Source of the DNA: Lepraria neglecta
Lineage: Eukaryota > Ascomycota > Lecanoromycetes > Lecanorales > Stereocaulaceae
Direction of reading: 5' to 3'
Assembly (NCBI GenBank): GCA_033220425.1
Contig: CM065646.1
Span: 5,401,501-5,465,500 of the forward strand
Length of the DNA: 64,000 bases
Position numbers and translations under genes: made by a program. The notes under the pieces are model-generated. The model was given only the letters and a program-made list of their open reading frames with translations. It did not search any database and had not been told where the DNA came from. Positions 21,230 to 34,000 of the stretch are shown in pieces. Numbering within the stretch: the stretch's first letter is position 1; each line of letters begins with the position of its first letter.

Positions 21230-23660
21230 AAGGGTCTTGGAAGCCAATCGATCTTAGTTCGTCACAAATTCAAATGATCCTACAGGCGTTCGTCAGCACA
21301 GGGTCCCTTACGTAATGCGGCAAGTGGAGCCCATGTAGCACAATCAGGCTACAAGGTCGACTTTTTCGTCCGGTGACTTGAGATTGATTGCCTAGTGGGA
21401 TTCGGCTGAATTACTCAAAGTCTGTGCTCTCAAATTTGTTTGGCCGTTTGCACCATTTGTCGCCAAGCGTGGGCAAGCATCAAATCCGTTTAGCCGCTTG
21501 GTCTGTTGACGTGTTGCGGTATTCATTTCTTGGAAACTACCCTGTTGAACAGCTGGGGGATGAGCCACTTGCCGTCTGCGATGTCGTATCCCAGGGGAAC
21601 GGGGCGCTAGATACCTTGTCACGAAGTGAGTGAGAATTTTAGAGCAAGATAAGGGACAACTGCAGGGGGCTGAATATGCCTAGAAGCGAATGTCAAAGAG
21701 AAAAAGAATGCTGCGTATGTAGAAGGATTGTAAGTTACCACACCTGGGAAAACCTTGGTGGAACCACACCAACGGTATGCAGGATCACAGCACTCATCAC
21801 TGTAGCAGCGCCACTTTAACACACACAGGCTGTTTAGATGAAGCGGGAGTTTGTGCTAAGGCACGCAAGACGTTTATTCTATACCAATTATGCAGACGGG
21901 TTGAACGTCCGCTGCTCCCGTACTGCACCCCTGCCTTCTCCATAATCCAATCGATCTTTAACGGCACTCTAGCCGAGCGTAGGATCTCCAGTATCTGACA
22001 AATAATCTGCAAGTCAAAGACCAAGACCAGCGAAGTAACTTGACCTTGTTTCAAGTACCGAAGATCGAACGTGACAATGTTACTATCTTATATCACCTTC
22101 CATTCTGTGAGATCTCCATGCTAGGCAGCCTTTCAAAATTTTTGCAGCCACTGCGCAGTAGATATATTCCGAAGTGGAATTGTAGCTGATAGGTAGACGG
22201 TGGTCCCGTTGGTTCGTCCTGTTGTTGACTCATGCTAAAGCAGGGCTTACAATTCCTGAGAATTTTCCGCCGGACATAGTGTATTTTCCGAGGACAAGGT
22301 CTGCCGTCAACAATTGGCCAGTTCCGTCTTTGATCATGCGGAAAGATCACAGTTTGAGCTGCAGGGACATTAAAGCTGGCGCCAAAACATCGAAATCTCA
22401 TGTCCTCCAGGTTTTGCTACATTACCGCACCAATCCGTGAAAACTTTCACCCGCTCTGATATTCCAAGGCACGTACATTCCAAAATTGTGGTCTCATGCC
22501 GTCTGTGATAGCATTAGTTGTAGCGGTGAGAGCCTTCTGAAACTGGGCGAGTCACAATCAGTCAGATCAAGGCAGACTCTGGGCCAATGCCTCCCGCACG
22601 GCACACCGTGACAATACACTGAAGCAGGGTGACTCGAAAATGCAAAGAAACTTGTGTTCCTCGGATGAATTTGCCGAAGACAGGATTTTCTGCATGAACT
22701 TCCCTTCAATACCAATCGAGGCAGCGGTTTTTGCCTGAGACGCTTATATTCACCATATTTACTCTAGTCTCGGCCTCCATATCAGCTGTGATGAACTCAG
22801 TCATGGCGTCCACTCATTGCGCTGAACCAGATGCTGTGTAGAAGAATGAGCATCACTAGCTCTCTGGTGATTGGTGCTGTACCATATGTTCGAGTCATGT
22901 CAGGGTGCCAGGCCATACCAATGCTGTTTCACTTGGGGACTGACATGCGTAACTTTATCTGCATCTCGAGATCTACTTGAGAGTGGTGTCAGTTGAGGTA
23001 GCAAAAGGTGCTTTAACATAAATGGAGTGATAAGTAAATTCCGTGGATCGTCGAATATCGGACCACTGGTCGCGAAACATGTGGACGTCTGCAAAACATC
23101 CGGTCAACGTCCTTTGCACCACCGCCATGCATCAGGCTGTTTCTCCCTTGGTGGTGTGCTGCGGCTGTAAGCAATTCCTGGCCGCATGAGGGCCTCCAGG
23201 TTACTTCAACGGGCCTCGACTGCTCTCAGCATCGAGCCAATCAGAACCATGAACTGCAAGAGATGATCCTGCGGATGCCTTGCGAAGGATTCATTGTCTG
23301 TCGACTCGTCAACGGTGATACGCAAGCATCATGACCCTATCGGTGGTAACTTACTCAAGTTAACCCCAAGTTACGTACGCTTGAGAACCCCCACGCCATC
23401 CCATGGAAGAGAATGATGAAAAGAAGGCGTCGATCCAAGTCCTTCCGAAGGACAATCTCAAGTCCTCCCGAAATGCAACTTCAAGTCCTTCTCCTATAAT
23501 CCACAGTAACTCGCCTAGCCTGTACCTTCATCCACAGGCTCTACCATGCCTCAACGGCCCTTTGCCTACCTTCATCAAATTCTCCCATAGATGAGAGTCT
23601 TCTTGAAGAAAACTCTCAATGCCAGCAACTTCCTAGCAACCTCCTGACACCGTCACCACC
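21230..23660. repeat. Right block of the diverged segmental duplication
   Basis: This is the partner of 18200-20620. The minus-strand segment 21797-22054 (VFDLQIICQILEILRSAR, then KIDWIMEKAG) matches VFDVQNVCHIFEILCSVK and NIDWNTARA at 18601-18807. So the ancestral unit probably contained a gene that has decayed in both blocks. Confidence 0.62.
22357..22400 (+). repeat. Dispersed short repeat, copy 3
   Basis: The core reads GCTGCAGGGACATTAAAGCT then GGCGCCAAAACATCGAAATC. It is followed by ATTACCGCACCAATCCGTGAAAA as in copy 1 and, further on, GTAGCGGTGAGAGC. Confidence 0.62.
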
Positions 23661-23894
23661 ATGTGTATCCAGATCATCGAGCGTTACGCCGTCTGTCGCT
23701 GCCTCTACTACAAACACGAAATCGATCCCTGCCCCTCCTACGGTCGCCGGGGCCACGAAGTGATGATCAGGGAGCTCCTTGTTGGCTACGCCTGTCCGAT
23801 ACATTCAAGCAACGGCTCCCAACCCTCACAGTCCTACAAATACCCTGACTCCGGTTATGCAAGTGGTAGTAGGCGCAGTACGACGCAATTCTGA
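23661..23894 (+). CDS. Small Cys-rich fungal protein (MCIQIIERYxVCRC type)
   Basis: This 77-residue ORF has a good ATG context (CACCATG). It begins MCIQIIERYAVCRCLYYKHE and continues IDPCPSYGRRGHEV and LLVGYACPIHSS. The rest is a serine-rich tail ending GYASGSRRSTTQF. Conserved Cys and His residues (C2, C12, C14, C25, H33, C46, H49) could bind a metal. I recognise the pattern from small hypothetical proteins of Pezizomycotina; no function is known to me. There is no signal peptide. It lies at the right end of the duplicated block, and no partner copy was found in the left block. Confidence 0.65.
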   Translation: MCIQIIERYAVCRCLYYKHEIDPCPSYGRRGHEVMIRELLVGYACPIHSSNGSQPSQSYKYPDSGYASGSRRSTTQF

Positions 23895-25560
23895 GGGAGG
23901 TTTCTTGTCGATGAAGGAAGGCATGACGAAAGATCAAAGTGGAATCTCCCGAGTAAAATTCGATAATCGTGTAAATCCCAAATTTGAGCGTTGCCTTCCT
24001 AATGTATTCGCGCTTCCAAGTCTTAAATCCAGTATTTCGAGCTCTTATCTTCTATGCATATAGTTTCATGACCTGAATCAATGGCGTTGATTTGCCAAAT
24101 ATGGTCCAAAGACTGGGGAACAGAGGTGAGTGTCCTTGACCATTGAGGCGGTGTCTGGCTTTCTCTTACTCGGTGATGGTAGTGAATCTGAGTGGTCACT
24201 TAATCCACAGCGTTATTCAAGCCGAGGAACTTCTTTGAAACATTTTTCAGCTGTGATCGTGTGCCATTTCAGAGACAATGAGATGCCATCATGCTCGTAT
24301 GTACGTAAGGTGCGGTTTCCAAGTACGCTTTGCCATTTTAATGATGTAACAACACATAATTTGGGCGTAGTTGGAATGCTCCTCGGATAAGATTGACGAT
24401 CTGACGACAAATATAGCTTAAAGCAACATCACTCAAGGCCTCCAAATAGGAAAAGCCCACAATGGTTTGAACCACTAGGATGTCATCTTGAAATTGAACT
24501 GGGCGGTTAAGATTTCGAAAGGAAAATTCTGTCCTCGTAGGTTCTTTTCGGGTCCTCTCCGTACTAAATCGTCCTTCCGATTAAACACTTGTGTCTTTGT
24601 CCTATTCAAAAGATATTCGCAATATGACCATTCCTCGCTCGAGGCTTGTGAAGAAATTCTCTCTATGGCCCTTTCAATTACACTCATCCTGGTTGTTTAT
24701 TGTATTCTCGCGTCAACAAACTCACTAAAATACTTTTGAAAACTTCCACAAAGATTAGCCCTCAACCCAACCGTCCATCGCACGCCATGCAAAAGGACCC
24801 CGCAATGCCAACGATTCTCTCATGCCTTTGTTCTTAGAGCATGGCGTCTTTGAACTCGCCGTAGCATGATCAGTCACACCTGGAATGATTCTATACTGAG
24901 CATATACCAAGCGCTCTGGTATTGCTTTGCGCTCTCTCGACTTGAAACAACATCCAGACTAGTCATGTTCAGCCTCATATACAAAACAAATTCTCGAAAT
25001 AGCGTAATGTTGTTTCAAAAGGCTGAGCGATGGAGATAATGACTTCTCTCCTACTCTTGATAGATTTTGAAAGGTTTGTTAGTTTCGATATTGACTGGAA
25101 GCTTTGTAATTGAGATTGAAACTAGGGTGTGATCGGATCGTCTTTGCTATGTGGTACTTTGTACTCCTTAAAAAGTAACGTCCATGGGATTCTGCGACCG
25201 GTAGCGAACATGAAGTGTGATGAACCAAATCACATCAAGGACGCTTCCGAAGTCGTCCGGAATGTCTCAGATGCCGTGTCTCAGCCTTTTCTCCACATTG
25301 TGTGCCACTTTCCCTGCGCCTTCGTCGCAATCCCCTCATTTTTATGCCCTTGGTCTTTCCACCTCCCTCTGGTATGACCTAGCCCTTTCATATCCTGTGG
25401 CCCAATTGCGATAACCAGAACCCTATACCCTGTTGCCTATTCAACTGTTTCATCCATTCATCAAATCGCTGATAAACACTTAGTAAGACACTGAAGGAAG
25501 GCAGGATCGAGAGAACACGAGAAGCCAATTTTCTGGAAACGAAGATGCTCAATAGACTTG
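23895..25560. other. Gene-poor spacer of 1.7 kb
   Basis: No convincing exon, paralogue trace or RNA gene was found. The base composition is AT-richer than in the conserved blocks. Confidence 0.45.
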
Positions 25561-27084
25561 TCAATGTTGGTTCGAGATGATGATGACGTTCGAGGTGTTC
25601 CCTAGGAATACTACAAGCACCGCGCAGTAGGCAGCCGTGGCCGCGAACACCTCCTGTCTTCTCGCTTTGGTGAAGATAGAGCAGGAAAATGAGAACGCAA
25701 GGGTGAACAGGAATATGGTCAGGATTTGAAGCTTATTCCGCCAGCTCACTTGAGACGCCTCATTTGGTTGAAGGTCAACCAGAACAATCACAGGTGCAAG
25801 TAGAAGGACGACGGCGACGATCGTGATGATAATACGCAGGAATGTATCGATGCGATTGGGAGATATTAGCCTCGTGCCAGGCTGAGATCCCGTTTTGAGT
25901 TTCTGCCTTGGGGTGCGAAAAACACCCTGCGATGCGTCAGCTTGCCATCCTCAGTACATGCGATTAGGTCGGTCAAGATCTCACAAGAGACATGCTCAAG
26001 AGATAGTAAGACTATGGCCGGTCTTGGTACCTCGCGCGACATCATACCAGACGAGATGGTCTGGTGAGTCGAGATACACGAGAATAGAATGGGCGTAAGA
26101 CTTCAAGAGAAGCGCTTACCAATATCAGTCCCTTTGAGCATTTATTGAGCATGTCCTCAATAAAGCCATTGAACCACCCGTGTTCTGCCCCGAGCCCCAG
26201 GGCGGCTAAGTCCTCTTTCTGACGGATCCATTTTGCTTCTGATGACACCATGCTCTGGGTTTCTTCGATCATGTTGTAAACACTATTCTGGTTGCGTCTT
26301 GTTGGCTTTTTGATTGCTTGTATTTGGTGTAGGTGCAAGAACACCCTGTCTAGCGATCGGTTAGCATTGCACTGACCCTTGCAGTCGCTTTGTGCTTGAT
26401 GCTTACCATATTCGTCGAGCTTGGCCTTGATCTCGTCAAATAGCTCAGCCCTTGGCCCTATTTTATCTGAACGACGAGACAATAACTTCGGAGGTTGACC
26501 GGACTCGGCTTCCCACTTGTCAAGGTCCTCAAGCTGTTCCTCCAGCAATTGCATCTCATCCTGAAGGTGCAACAAGACGCGGTTATGTAGCCAGCCAAAC
26601 TTGCGATATATTCGGAAGTTGGGATCGCAGTCTATGAAAGCAGCAATTTTTCCATATCCGTTAGGGTACTGGTCAACTATTTGTAGATTAGCAGCAGCAG
26701 TTGTGCCGTCATTGTTTGTACTTGCGTGATTTGATGATCTCGGGTACTTGGTATTCTAGTGTGAGGCTCGTCGAGGAGGACGAAGAATCTGATAGTCCAA
26801 GCACGGCTTTGAGACGGTTGACAACAGTCTTCTTGTGACCTTTATCATTTAGGCGTAAGCCTTCATTCACTGTTTGGGAGCGCTCTGAGCTAGTTACTTT
26901 TTACACTGATGCCCTCTTCGATGAAGGAAAGGGAATTCGCTGCCTCGCCGGACATTCGCTGCGAAGGTGCGTTGAGAGTCGTTGACGGCGGTTGATGGAG
27001 CGCAGGATTGGGCGGGTTTTGGCGCGGATCGGAGTCCGCCGGCGAGCTTTCAACCTCCATCTGTCCTTGTTGCGTCGTGGCCAT
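25561..27084 (-). CDS. DUF6594 membrane protein, copy 2
   Basis: Exons are 26898-27084, 26726-26839, 26407-26676, 26120-26349 and 25561-25926. They give 388 residues with no disabling change. Intron phases (1,1,1,0) match the other copies, and exon 1 (187 nt) has the same length as in copy 1. Intron 2 (26677-26725) uses GCAAGT rather than GT at its 5' end; only this choice keeps the frame, and it gives SLDQYPNGYG where copy 1 has SLDGYSEGYG. The N-terminus is Pro/Ser-rich and disordered. The core has GYGKIAAF, FRIYRKFGWLHNRVLLHLQDE, KKPTRRNQNSVYN and DLAALGLGAEHGWFN. The three C-terminal helices are IIITIVAVVLLLAPVIVLV, LQILTIFLFTLAFSFSCSIF and EVFAATAAYCAVLVVFLGN. Function is unknown. Confidence 0.82.
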
Positions 27085-27643
27085 CTCCAGTGCGCAAAAA
27101 ATGGCAGACAGTTTGAGCTGAGAGAGTACTCATGACCGCCGTCCTAAGATGGGGGCTCGAAAAATATGGTATGGAACATTCGTGAGGCTGACGAGTTTTC
27201 ACCGTCCGCGCAGAGCTCAAGAAGGGGGAGTGAAATGCAAGGGTGAGCTAGCAGTCCATTCTTTGCCGTAAATGGTTTTAGCTGACCGAGAATCTGACCT
27301 ATTGCCGCAGATGATGTGTGTTGGCCACTTAGAAATCCAGCTGCAGATAATCCACGCACACCACTTGCACACAAGTGCCTAGACGCCGGCTTTTGCCTTG
27401 ATTCTGTTTTGTGATCCCTTTCTGCCCCATGCTTTCCTACGTCGAATAATAAAATGACATGCATTTTAGGCAGGACATTAGTCATTCTGCGCTGCTAAAA
27501 TCTGCATTGGCCGGTCAAAGCGTCATGTACTATGCATGTAAACGAGAAGCTACTGAGGACAGCTTCTCGCGTTCATTTCGCGAAAGCATCCGGTAAATGG
27601 ACTGGCTAAGGCTGCATCTCAAATGTAACTGCTAGACTACCAT

Positions 27644-28093
27644 TCAAATGAACTCTAGTTTGCTCTCTTCAATCCAATCTCCCTTGTCTCCATTAGGACT
27701 TTTCTTCAACCGATAGTAGACCATGTTGTTTTCCTTCTTTATACAGCAAATCCAGTATGGCTGATCTTTGATAACTCTGCCATTGGAATCCAACTCGTTC
27801 CGTCGATACACCTGGTTGCCTTTGCCAAATCTGGTAACGACCTGTTACGCCAAGTTTCTTAGCCGCTATCTTGATGATGGAGTGAAGAAGCTACCTTTCT
27901 TTTGGGCCGCTGGTTCTTTTTTGCCCCTTGTTGTGACGATGCGGTTCTTATGCGTGGATCCTCTAAAAAGGCTATTGTATTCTGAGTTCTTTAGTATTGT
28001 GTCCGGCCGTCAATCAAGAGGGAGTAGACTCAAGGCCAACAAGAAACTCACCGCGTCTTGACTACAATCATATAGCATTCGAGGTCTAGACAT
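27644..28093 (-). CDS. Small YRLKD-family protein, member 2
   Basis: Exons are 28052-28093, 27895-27981 and 27644-27841, all joined in phase 0 by introns of 70 and 53 nt (GTGAGT..CTCAG, GTAGCT..AACAG). They give 108 residues. Exon 1 starts MSRPRMLYDCSQDA and exon 2 is basic (KKNQRPKRK), a possible nuclear signal. The domain exon has GNQVYRRNELDSNG, YWICCIKKE, YYRLKK and GDWIEESKLEF. It ends 560 bases upstream of DUF6594 copy 2 on the same strand. Function is unknown; the domain may be a small beta-barrel interaction module. The first exon is the least certain part. Confidence 0.62.
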
Positions 28094-31000
28094 CGTGTCA
28101 ACTGTTGACCACACCCGTGGCCGCAATTTTTGTGTTTGGATAGGGATTGCGAGCCTTGAGCAGAAACCAGGAGCCTTATATACATTATGATGTTTCGCTA
28201 TCAGTGCCATGCTAGGCTATGTTAATTTTGACGCTCGCCATGTACCCAAGTATCGTACTACCTAGCTGCACGAGCCGCAAGCCTGCCGCCAAAATATCGA
28301 AACTTGACACACCTCCCTTCTATTTGTTGCCACGTCACCACATCTGTTGCAAAATGCTTTACAATTGTTCATGTCCATTTGAAGGCATCCATACCCAGCT
28401 CTATGCGTTCGCAACATCATGCAGTACGCCGTAGCATTTTATGGAGCGGTGAGAACATTACAGCTCCTCAGTGGTTACCATCGCATGGATTCGAGCGAAT
28501 TGGTGCCTAAAGTCTTCAGCCCGTTTCATAGTACTAGCATGCTGCACCACAGGAGGTTCGTCATGCGAATGCCACCCTTAACCAAGTCTTAAGAACGAAT
28601 GATTTCCTGACTCATTCATGCACATCTGCTAGCAAACGTTCAGCCTTGTCCAGCCTGGCAAGAACTTCTCTTTCTATTCATACCAGCCGAGTAGCCCAGC
28701 ATCAGGGATATGCAGAGATCATAGCGTTACTCTGGTATCAATAGCAAATTTCCGCAAATCATCCTCTATGTCAATCAATGCTCGTCCGGTCATGCCGAGA
28801 AGAGCGTCCTCAATTGAACCCTGCGTCTATTGGGATCATCAGCATCGTAATGCATCATGTGACGCTACGCTGATCCACAAGCGCCTGGGTGTAAGGCTGC
28901 ATTCTATTTTACGTTCGGCTTGAGGCACGTTCTAGTTTAGTCCTCGGGGGCTCCTGGATATTACGAGCCAATAACGAGTTCTCTCTGTGGAGAGTATTTG
29001 GAAGCGGTACCGAGAGAGCTAGGGGACGACTGGTAGGCTTTTTGTCGTCTTATCTCATGGGTTGGAACCACAGGATTGGATCAATCTCAGGGCCTCGCTT
29101 CACATCGCCAGAGGGGGTTTAGTCTCCTCCTCATGGAGCTCGGGGACTGCAATCTGTGTCTCACAATTGTGTTTCACTGCAAGATGGACGACACGTAGCC
29201 TTCTTAGAATGATCATGCTCAAAGTTCTGCCCCTTTATATCCTTGGGCAAGGCGGTGGCACGAAGAGAGTCCGCGTGTTACATTCGGCGACTGCTCTAAC
29301 AAGCTAGCGACTAGAGCGGATGAAAAGAGGAGCTGAATCTGTTTTACTGTGCTCGCGAAGACATTGAGAAGGTTAGCACCATAAGACATTTAGAGGGCAG
29401 GTCGTTGATGTTTACCAGGAACGCACTGTGGAGGAATCAACGCCACCAGACATCAGACAATTCACCTTGCCACCTATCATGTTTCAACAAGGTCTTTTCG
29501 TACAGGGCTCCAAGGTGTTGGGCTTCTCACACATCAAACAGAGGCTGCCCAGCCACCATTCCCAACAATCCTTCGAGCGGCCCCTGGAATTGTGCCCCAG
29601 TCCTCATACTCCACGAACTTCACGAATAGAAAACCCTCTTCATCGATGGAAGCCAGGTCTCGGATTCAGCGTCGCAGAGTTCACACTCACCCTAATGGAC
29701 CACCTCGGCTCGGTGGTAGACCAGGGTTGCTAGACCGAAGAGCTCGAGATAGAAGCTGCTGCGCGGCTTCACACACATTGCCAGCAGCTGTTGATGAAGA
29801 CCTCGCCGCGATGGCTGTAAGAGGCTGAGGGTTGGCGATAGTGAATTGTTCACAGGGACCCAAAGTGAGCATGGAACAAGTCAGATAGTACTTGAAGGAG
29901 GATTTAGAGTCATTTCCGTCACCATCGATGCCATTGAGGTCCCAGGGCTTTCAGTGAGGAGACACATCGGTCGCATGATCCACCAAGCCATTGAGCGAAC
30001 TTAGAACACAGATACTCAAATGCGCATCGTGAAAGAAAAGGATTTTGACAGTCTTCGGATATGGATCGTACTGTCATGGGCCCAGAGACAGGACATGGCA
30101 GTTTTTGTTATATCACGCCAGTCTGTCATTGGAGTAGCATGATATACGTATTGCCCTCTTGATATTTAAGCCACTGAGGCATAGACCGTGTATCCCAATG
30201 TATCAATCAAGAAGTCCCATATGCTCTTAAGTTCTTAGGAGACTGGAGAGACTGGGGAAAGAGACGATCGAGCAGTTGGCTCAGTGACGATAGGAGGAGC
30301 CATTTTGGCTTGGATGTTGAAAGCACAGTAGCACCCGACAATATGCTGAAGGTCGAAAGGAAGAGGATAACGGCGGCAGGTGGGGTACGAACGTTCCATG
30401 TTGGTGGGCAGTGTCGAGCGGTCTCTCCAGGATTGGCATTTTAGCTGAGGCAGTGACATCCAAATCATTGGAAGGAAAGCGCGAGATAGAGAACCTTCGG
30501 TGCTCGAGAGCCTCAGGAGCTGAAGGTCTCCAAGTACGGTCTCAAGTCTCTTTTGTGCGCTTTCTCTGCTCTTCCAAAAGGGTATACAACATCCGTATTA
30601 CATTCGCAGCACAAGACCGTGCCATTGCTCAAGGTCCCGACATACTGTATGTTCTTCAGCCTTCGATAGAGTAACAGGAGCAGGCTTTCAAGTGGATTGA
30701 TTGAGGGCGATCATCGAGGAGGCCCTGTTGCCAACAACAGTCTCGTGCATGCAATACTCTGTGTTAAACCAAACCAGCGTCAGTGCATAACCGGGGAGTC
30801 CACAAGGCCTCGACAGGCATAAAATGGGCCTGGAGTCGCTGGTACAGATGAAGTGTCTGCCAGGGCCTTCTTATCAGAAAACAGCAAGCACTCTTTCGTG
30901 GCAAGCATTGACCATACACACACGAGTGTCCCGAGGACAGGACGATCATGATTGAGAAAGAATTGGCCTGCGATGCTTGCTCTGGAGTCAACTCAATGGC

Positions 31001-34000
31001 ATTGTGCTCGGGTCGTGAGCCCCAATGGAGCACCAGAGTGGCAATGCAACATAGCTGGGATCTTCGGAGCTTGACACCGAGTCGCCCTCGATCAGGGGGT
31101 CGCGCGCAACGCCATTAAAGTTCTCACGGTCCAGCGCTAGTGTCGACACCACGAAAACTCTGAGAGAACTACAAAGGGAGCAGCACGCCATGCGCAATGC
31201 CAGTGAGAGTCTGCGTCGAGATCACGATGGGGTGCTTTCCGATAGGAATTGTTACCGGCAGACAATCGGCGAAATCAAGTTTTCCCCAGATTCTGCTGAA
31301 TTGCAACGAGCGCTAAAGCTGGCGTGGGGGGCCCGCTGCACAACATAGCTCTAGATCCAATCAGAGTGTAGCATGTTCCTTCGGTTATGCATAGAGGCCT
31401 GACAGGGTAATGATCGCCGTGATTATTGATTATTGCTTGACAAGAAATGCAACATCGAGATCCCAAGTTAGCCACTATTCCGGACGCCTTGTCATTATCT
31501 CAGCAATCACTTGGCAAATCACTGCTCCTTTTCCGGGAGCTTCCAGTCCACCGGAATTGTCCAGCGTTGATTTTGACATTCAATGTCACAGCGCTTCGCT
31601 CCTCAAACCAACACTTGAAGCTGCGAAACGGTACTGCAGCTCGTCCTTTGCTGCTTATACTTTCTCGATCTATGTTGCTGTGTGTATGAAAAGGGCGCAG
31701 GGTTTGGAATCAATACATGATTATCAGATAAGAAACAAGCACTGACTATGAGATCAGTACACAAGGAGGGCTGACAGTCCGTCTTGATATGTGATGTGTG
31801 GAAGAAAAAATAGATCTCGGAAAAACAAGTCCTTTGTAGATGCTCTATGCATTTACAAAACAAGAGGCAGAAAGAGGAATTTACAGAGCAGGCAGGACTT
31901 TAGGTATTCTGCCCATCTTGCTGGTGAATAGGATGCACCGGTCCGAGTGCGATCCGAAGATAGGCCATAAACAGTATAACAGAGATTATGCGATCTGATG
32001 ACGCGTCAAACGTTCGTGAGAGCTATTCTAACAGACGGCTTGTGTATTGAAAGCTAAACCATCAGTAACGTTCCCAATTTCCGAGTAGTGCGCTTCTATC
32101 TGTGCTGTGGACGATGCCATTCGCAGCCCGGTCATTTCAAGATATGGGGATCAATGTTGACTCAATCGAAAGTTATAGCAGTCAGACTATACTGCATCCG
32201 CCGCTGCAGCTACAACAAAAAAGCGAAGGAGAAGGCGGAATAAGTTTGGAATAGTGGCGATGGGATCCAAGTCTGAGAAAGGCTGATCCGGGAGAATACA
32301 TGGCCTTGGAAATGTAGAAATCATGAAGGCCAGAATATGGATTCCTCGAAACGTAACACATTGCTCAGGCTGTACTCCGTACTTACTCCCCTTCCTAGTG
32401 GGCGCGTATTACAGCGCCGGGAGCCTTCCTGCCATGTAAACGCCCTCCTGCTGAGCTTTCTCTCAGTTCAATGTCTTGTACGCTATTCGAGGCCTTGAAA
32501 CCACCAAAGCACGTCTCTCCAATATCAAAAGATCGGTCCTTCATCAACATCCTTGGGTTTTCCATTTGATGGTAATCTCGATCTCCTCCGTCGTACCAGC
32601 GAAGTCATCTTTGGGCATCCACGCCATATGCCCCCTACCTATGATTTCATTGTGGTGTTTGGTGGCAGCGTCTTTTTCAAGAACATCTGGATGTCGGGTG
32701 GTCGCCCCCAATTGTGGGGTCATTGCTAATTGTGACGAGGAGGGTGGTGTTTGATCTGATCTGCGGATCTTTGCGAGGGGCTGCTGTTCAATGACAGGCG
32801 CGCGTAGACTTCGGGCCACACATTTTTGCTGCAGAATGCACCATCTGCATTGTTCCAGTAATCGTAGCACGCGTAAGGGCAAAAGACACTTCACTGCCTT
32901 CGTTCCGTCCTCTTGGATATCCTTGAGTACCCTGGTTTTCTCTGCGTCGATTGATCTTCAGAAATTGCTGAGGCAATCGACCCCGCGCAACTTTTAGCCC
33001 CCCAATCGTAGGACTTCCCCTGGTAGAGCAATTGCAGATGGTTGCGCTCCACAAGAACGCAAATTATCAACAACGATGTGTTTGCGTGATTGCAGCTCCT
33101 GTCCTCTTGCGACTCGACATGGAGACAATTGAAGGTGAAGTTGAACATCGATCGCGACTGGCAATGAGGCTGAGATTTAAGGTTTAGCGTGGCACTTATC
33201 TGATTGGTCAATGAAGACTAGACGATGACAGCTGTTCGATGAGCTAAGCCGTTAGGCCGTTGTGGCGTATAGCTTGGAGAAAAATGCTCTACCTCGTTAT
33301 TGCAATTTTGTAATTGACTGGCCGTCAAAAGGGCATGCCAGTCGTCCGCGGCGTGTTGGATCCCTGGGCAGTAATATATATTACAGCAATCCTTGCCAAA
33401 TGGCTTGATCGCGTTCTTCGTAGAAGTGAAGGTGACGGCAAGCTCCTAAAATATTCCGAAGCTCGATAGATGAGTAACTTTGTTGACAGGAGCCCTAGGA
33501 TTTACGGTCCAAGTCTTCCCACGTACTACAGATCCTGCCGCGGCTCGCCGTTTACACCAATGGCATCCTCTGGACATGCTCCCTCGATTCAAATCCTCGT
33601 TGCACACCCTGGTTCCAGGGGAATCCACAAAGACGAGGAATTCCTAGGCCCATGATCCTTGGTAAACATATACAATGGAGTTCAAGAGAAAGCATACTGC
33701 CGAGAAGAAACTTGAGAATTCCTCTTGGAGCTGCTGGCTCTTCAGAGTCGCCGGCTGCAGAAACGCTTACGTCGGAATATCAAGAGCAATGTTGAAGCCC
33801 CTGCCTCGAGTCTATCCTGAGGACTCAATGGACTTGCTACGCAATTAAAAGTGGTCAAGATATGTTAGAGAAGTTGGCGGCTCACCATCTGACTTCTACG
33901 CAGAAGGATTCATTGCACGAATGCGACCGCTTGACCAATGAACCCCTGATGGCGTGGTAGATCTTATAATGAGGCCGCATCGGTGACAATGCAGAAGAGA

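Noticed and set aside
29428-29828. Two overlapping plus-strand ORFs with Arg-rich protein-like sequence, one with a VHRDPK-like word further on
   Set aside because: It hinted at a kinase-like relic, but no ordered set of kinase motifs could be read in any frame combination.
32544-33110. Minus-strand ORF ending GRGHMAWMPKDDF..EEIEITIKWK
   Set aside because: The end is protein-like, but upstream frames are broken, no consistent splice model was found and no paralogue occurs in the window.
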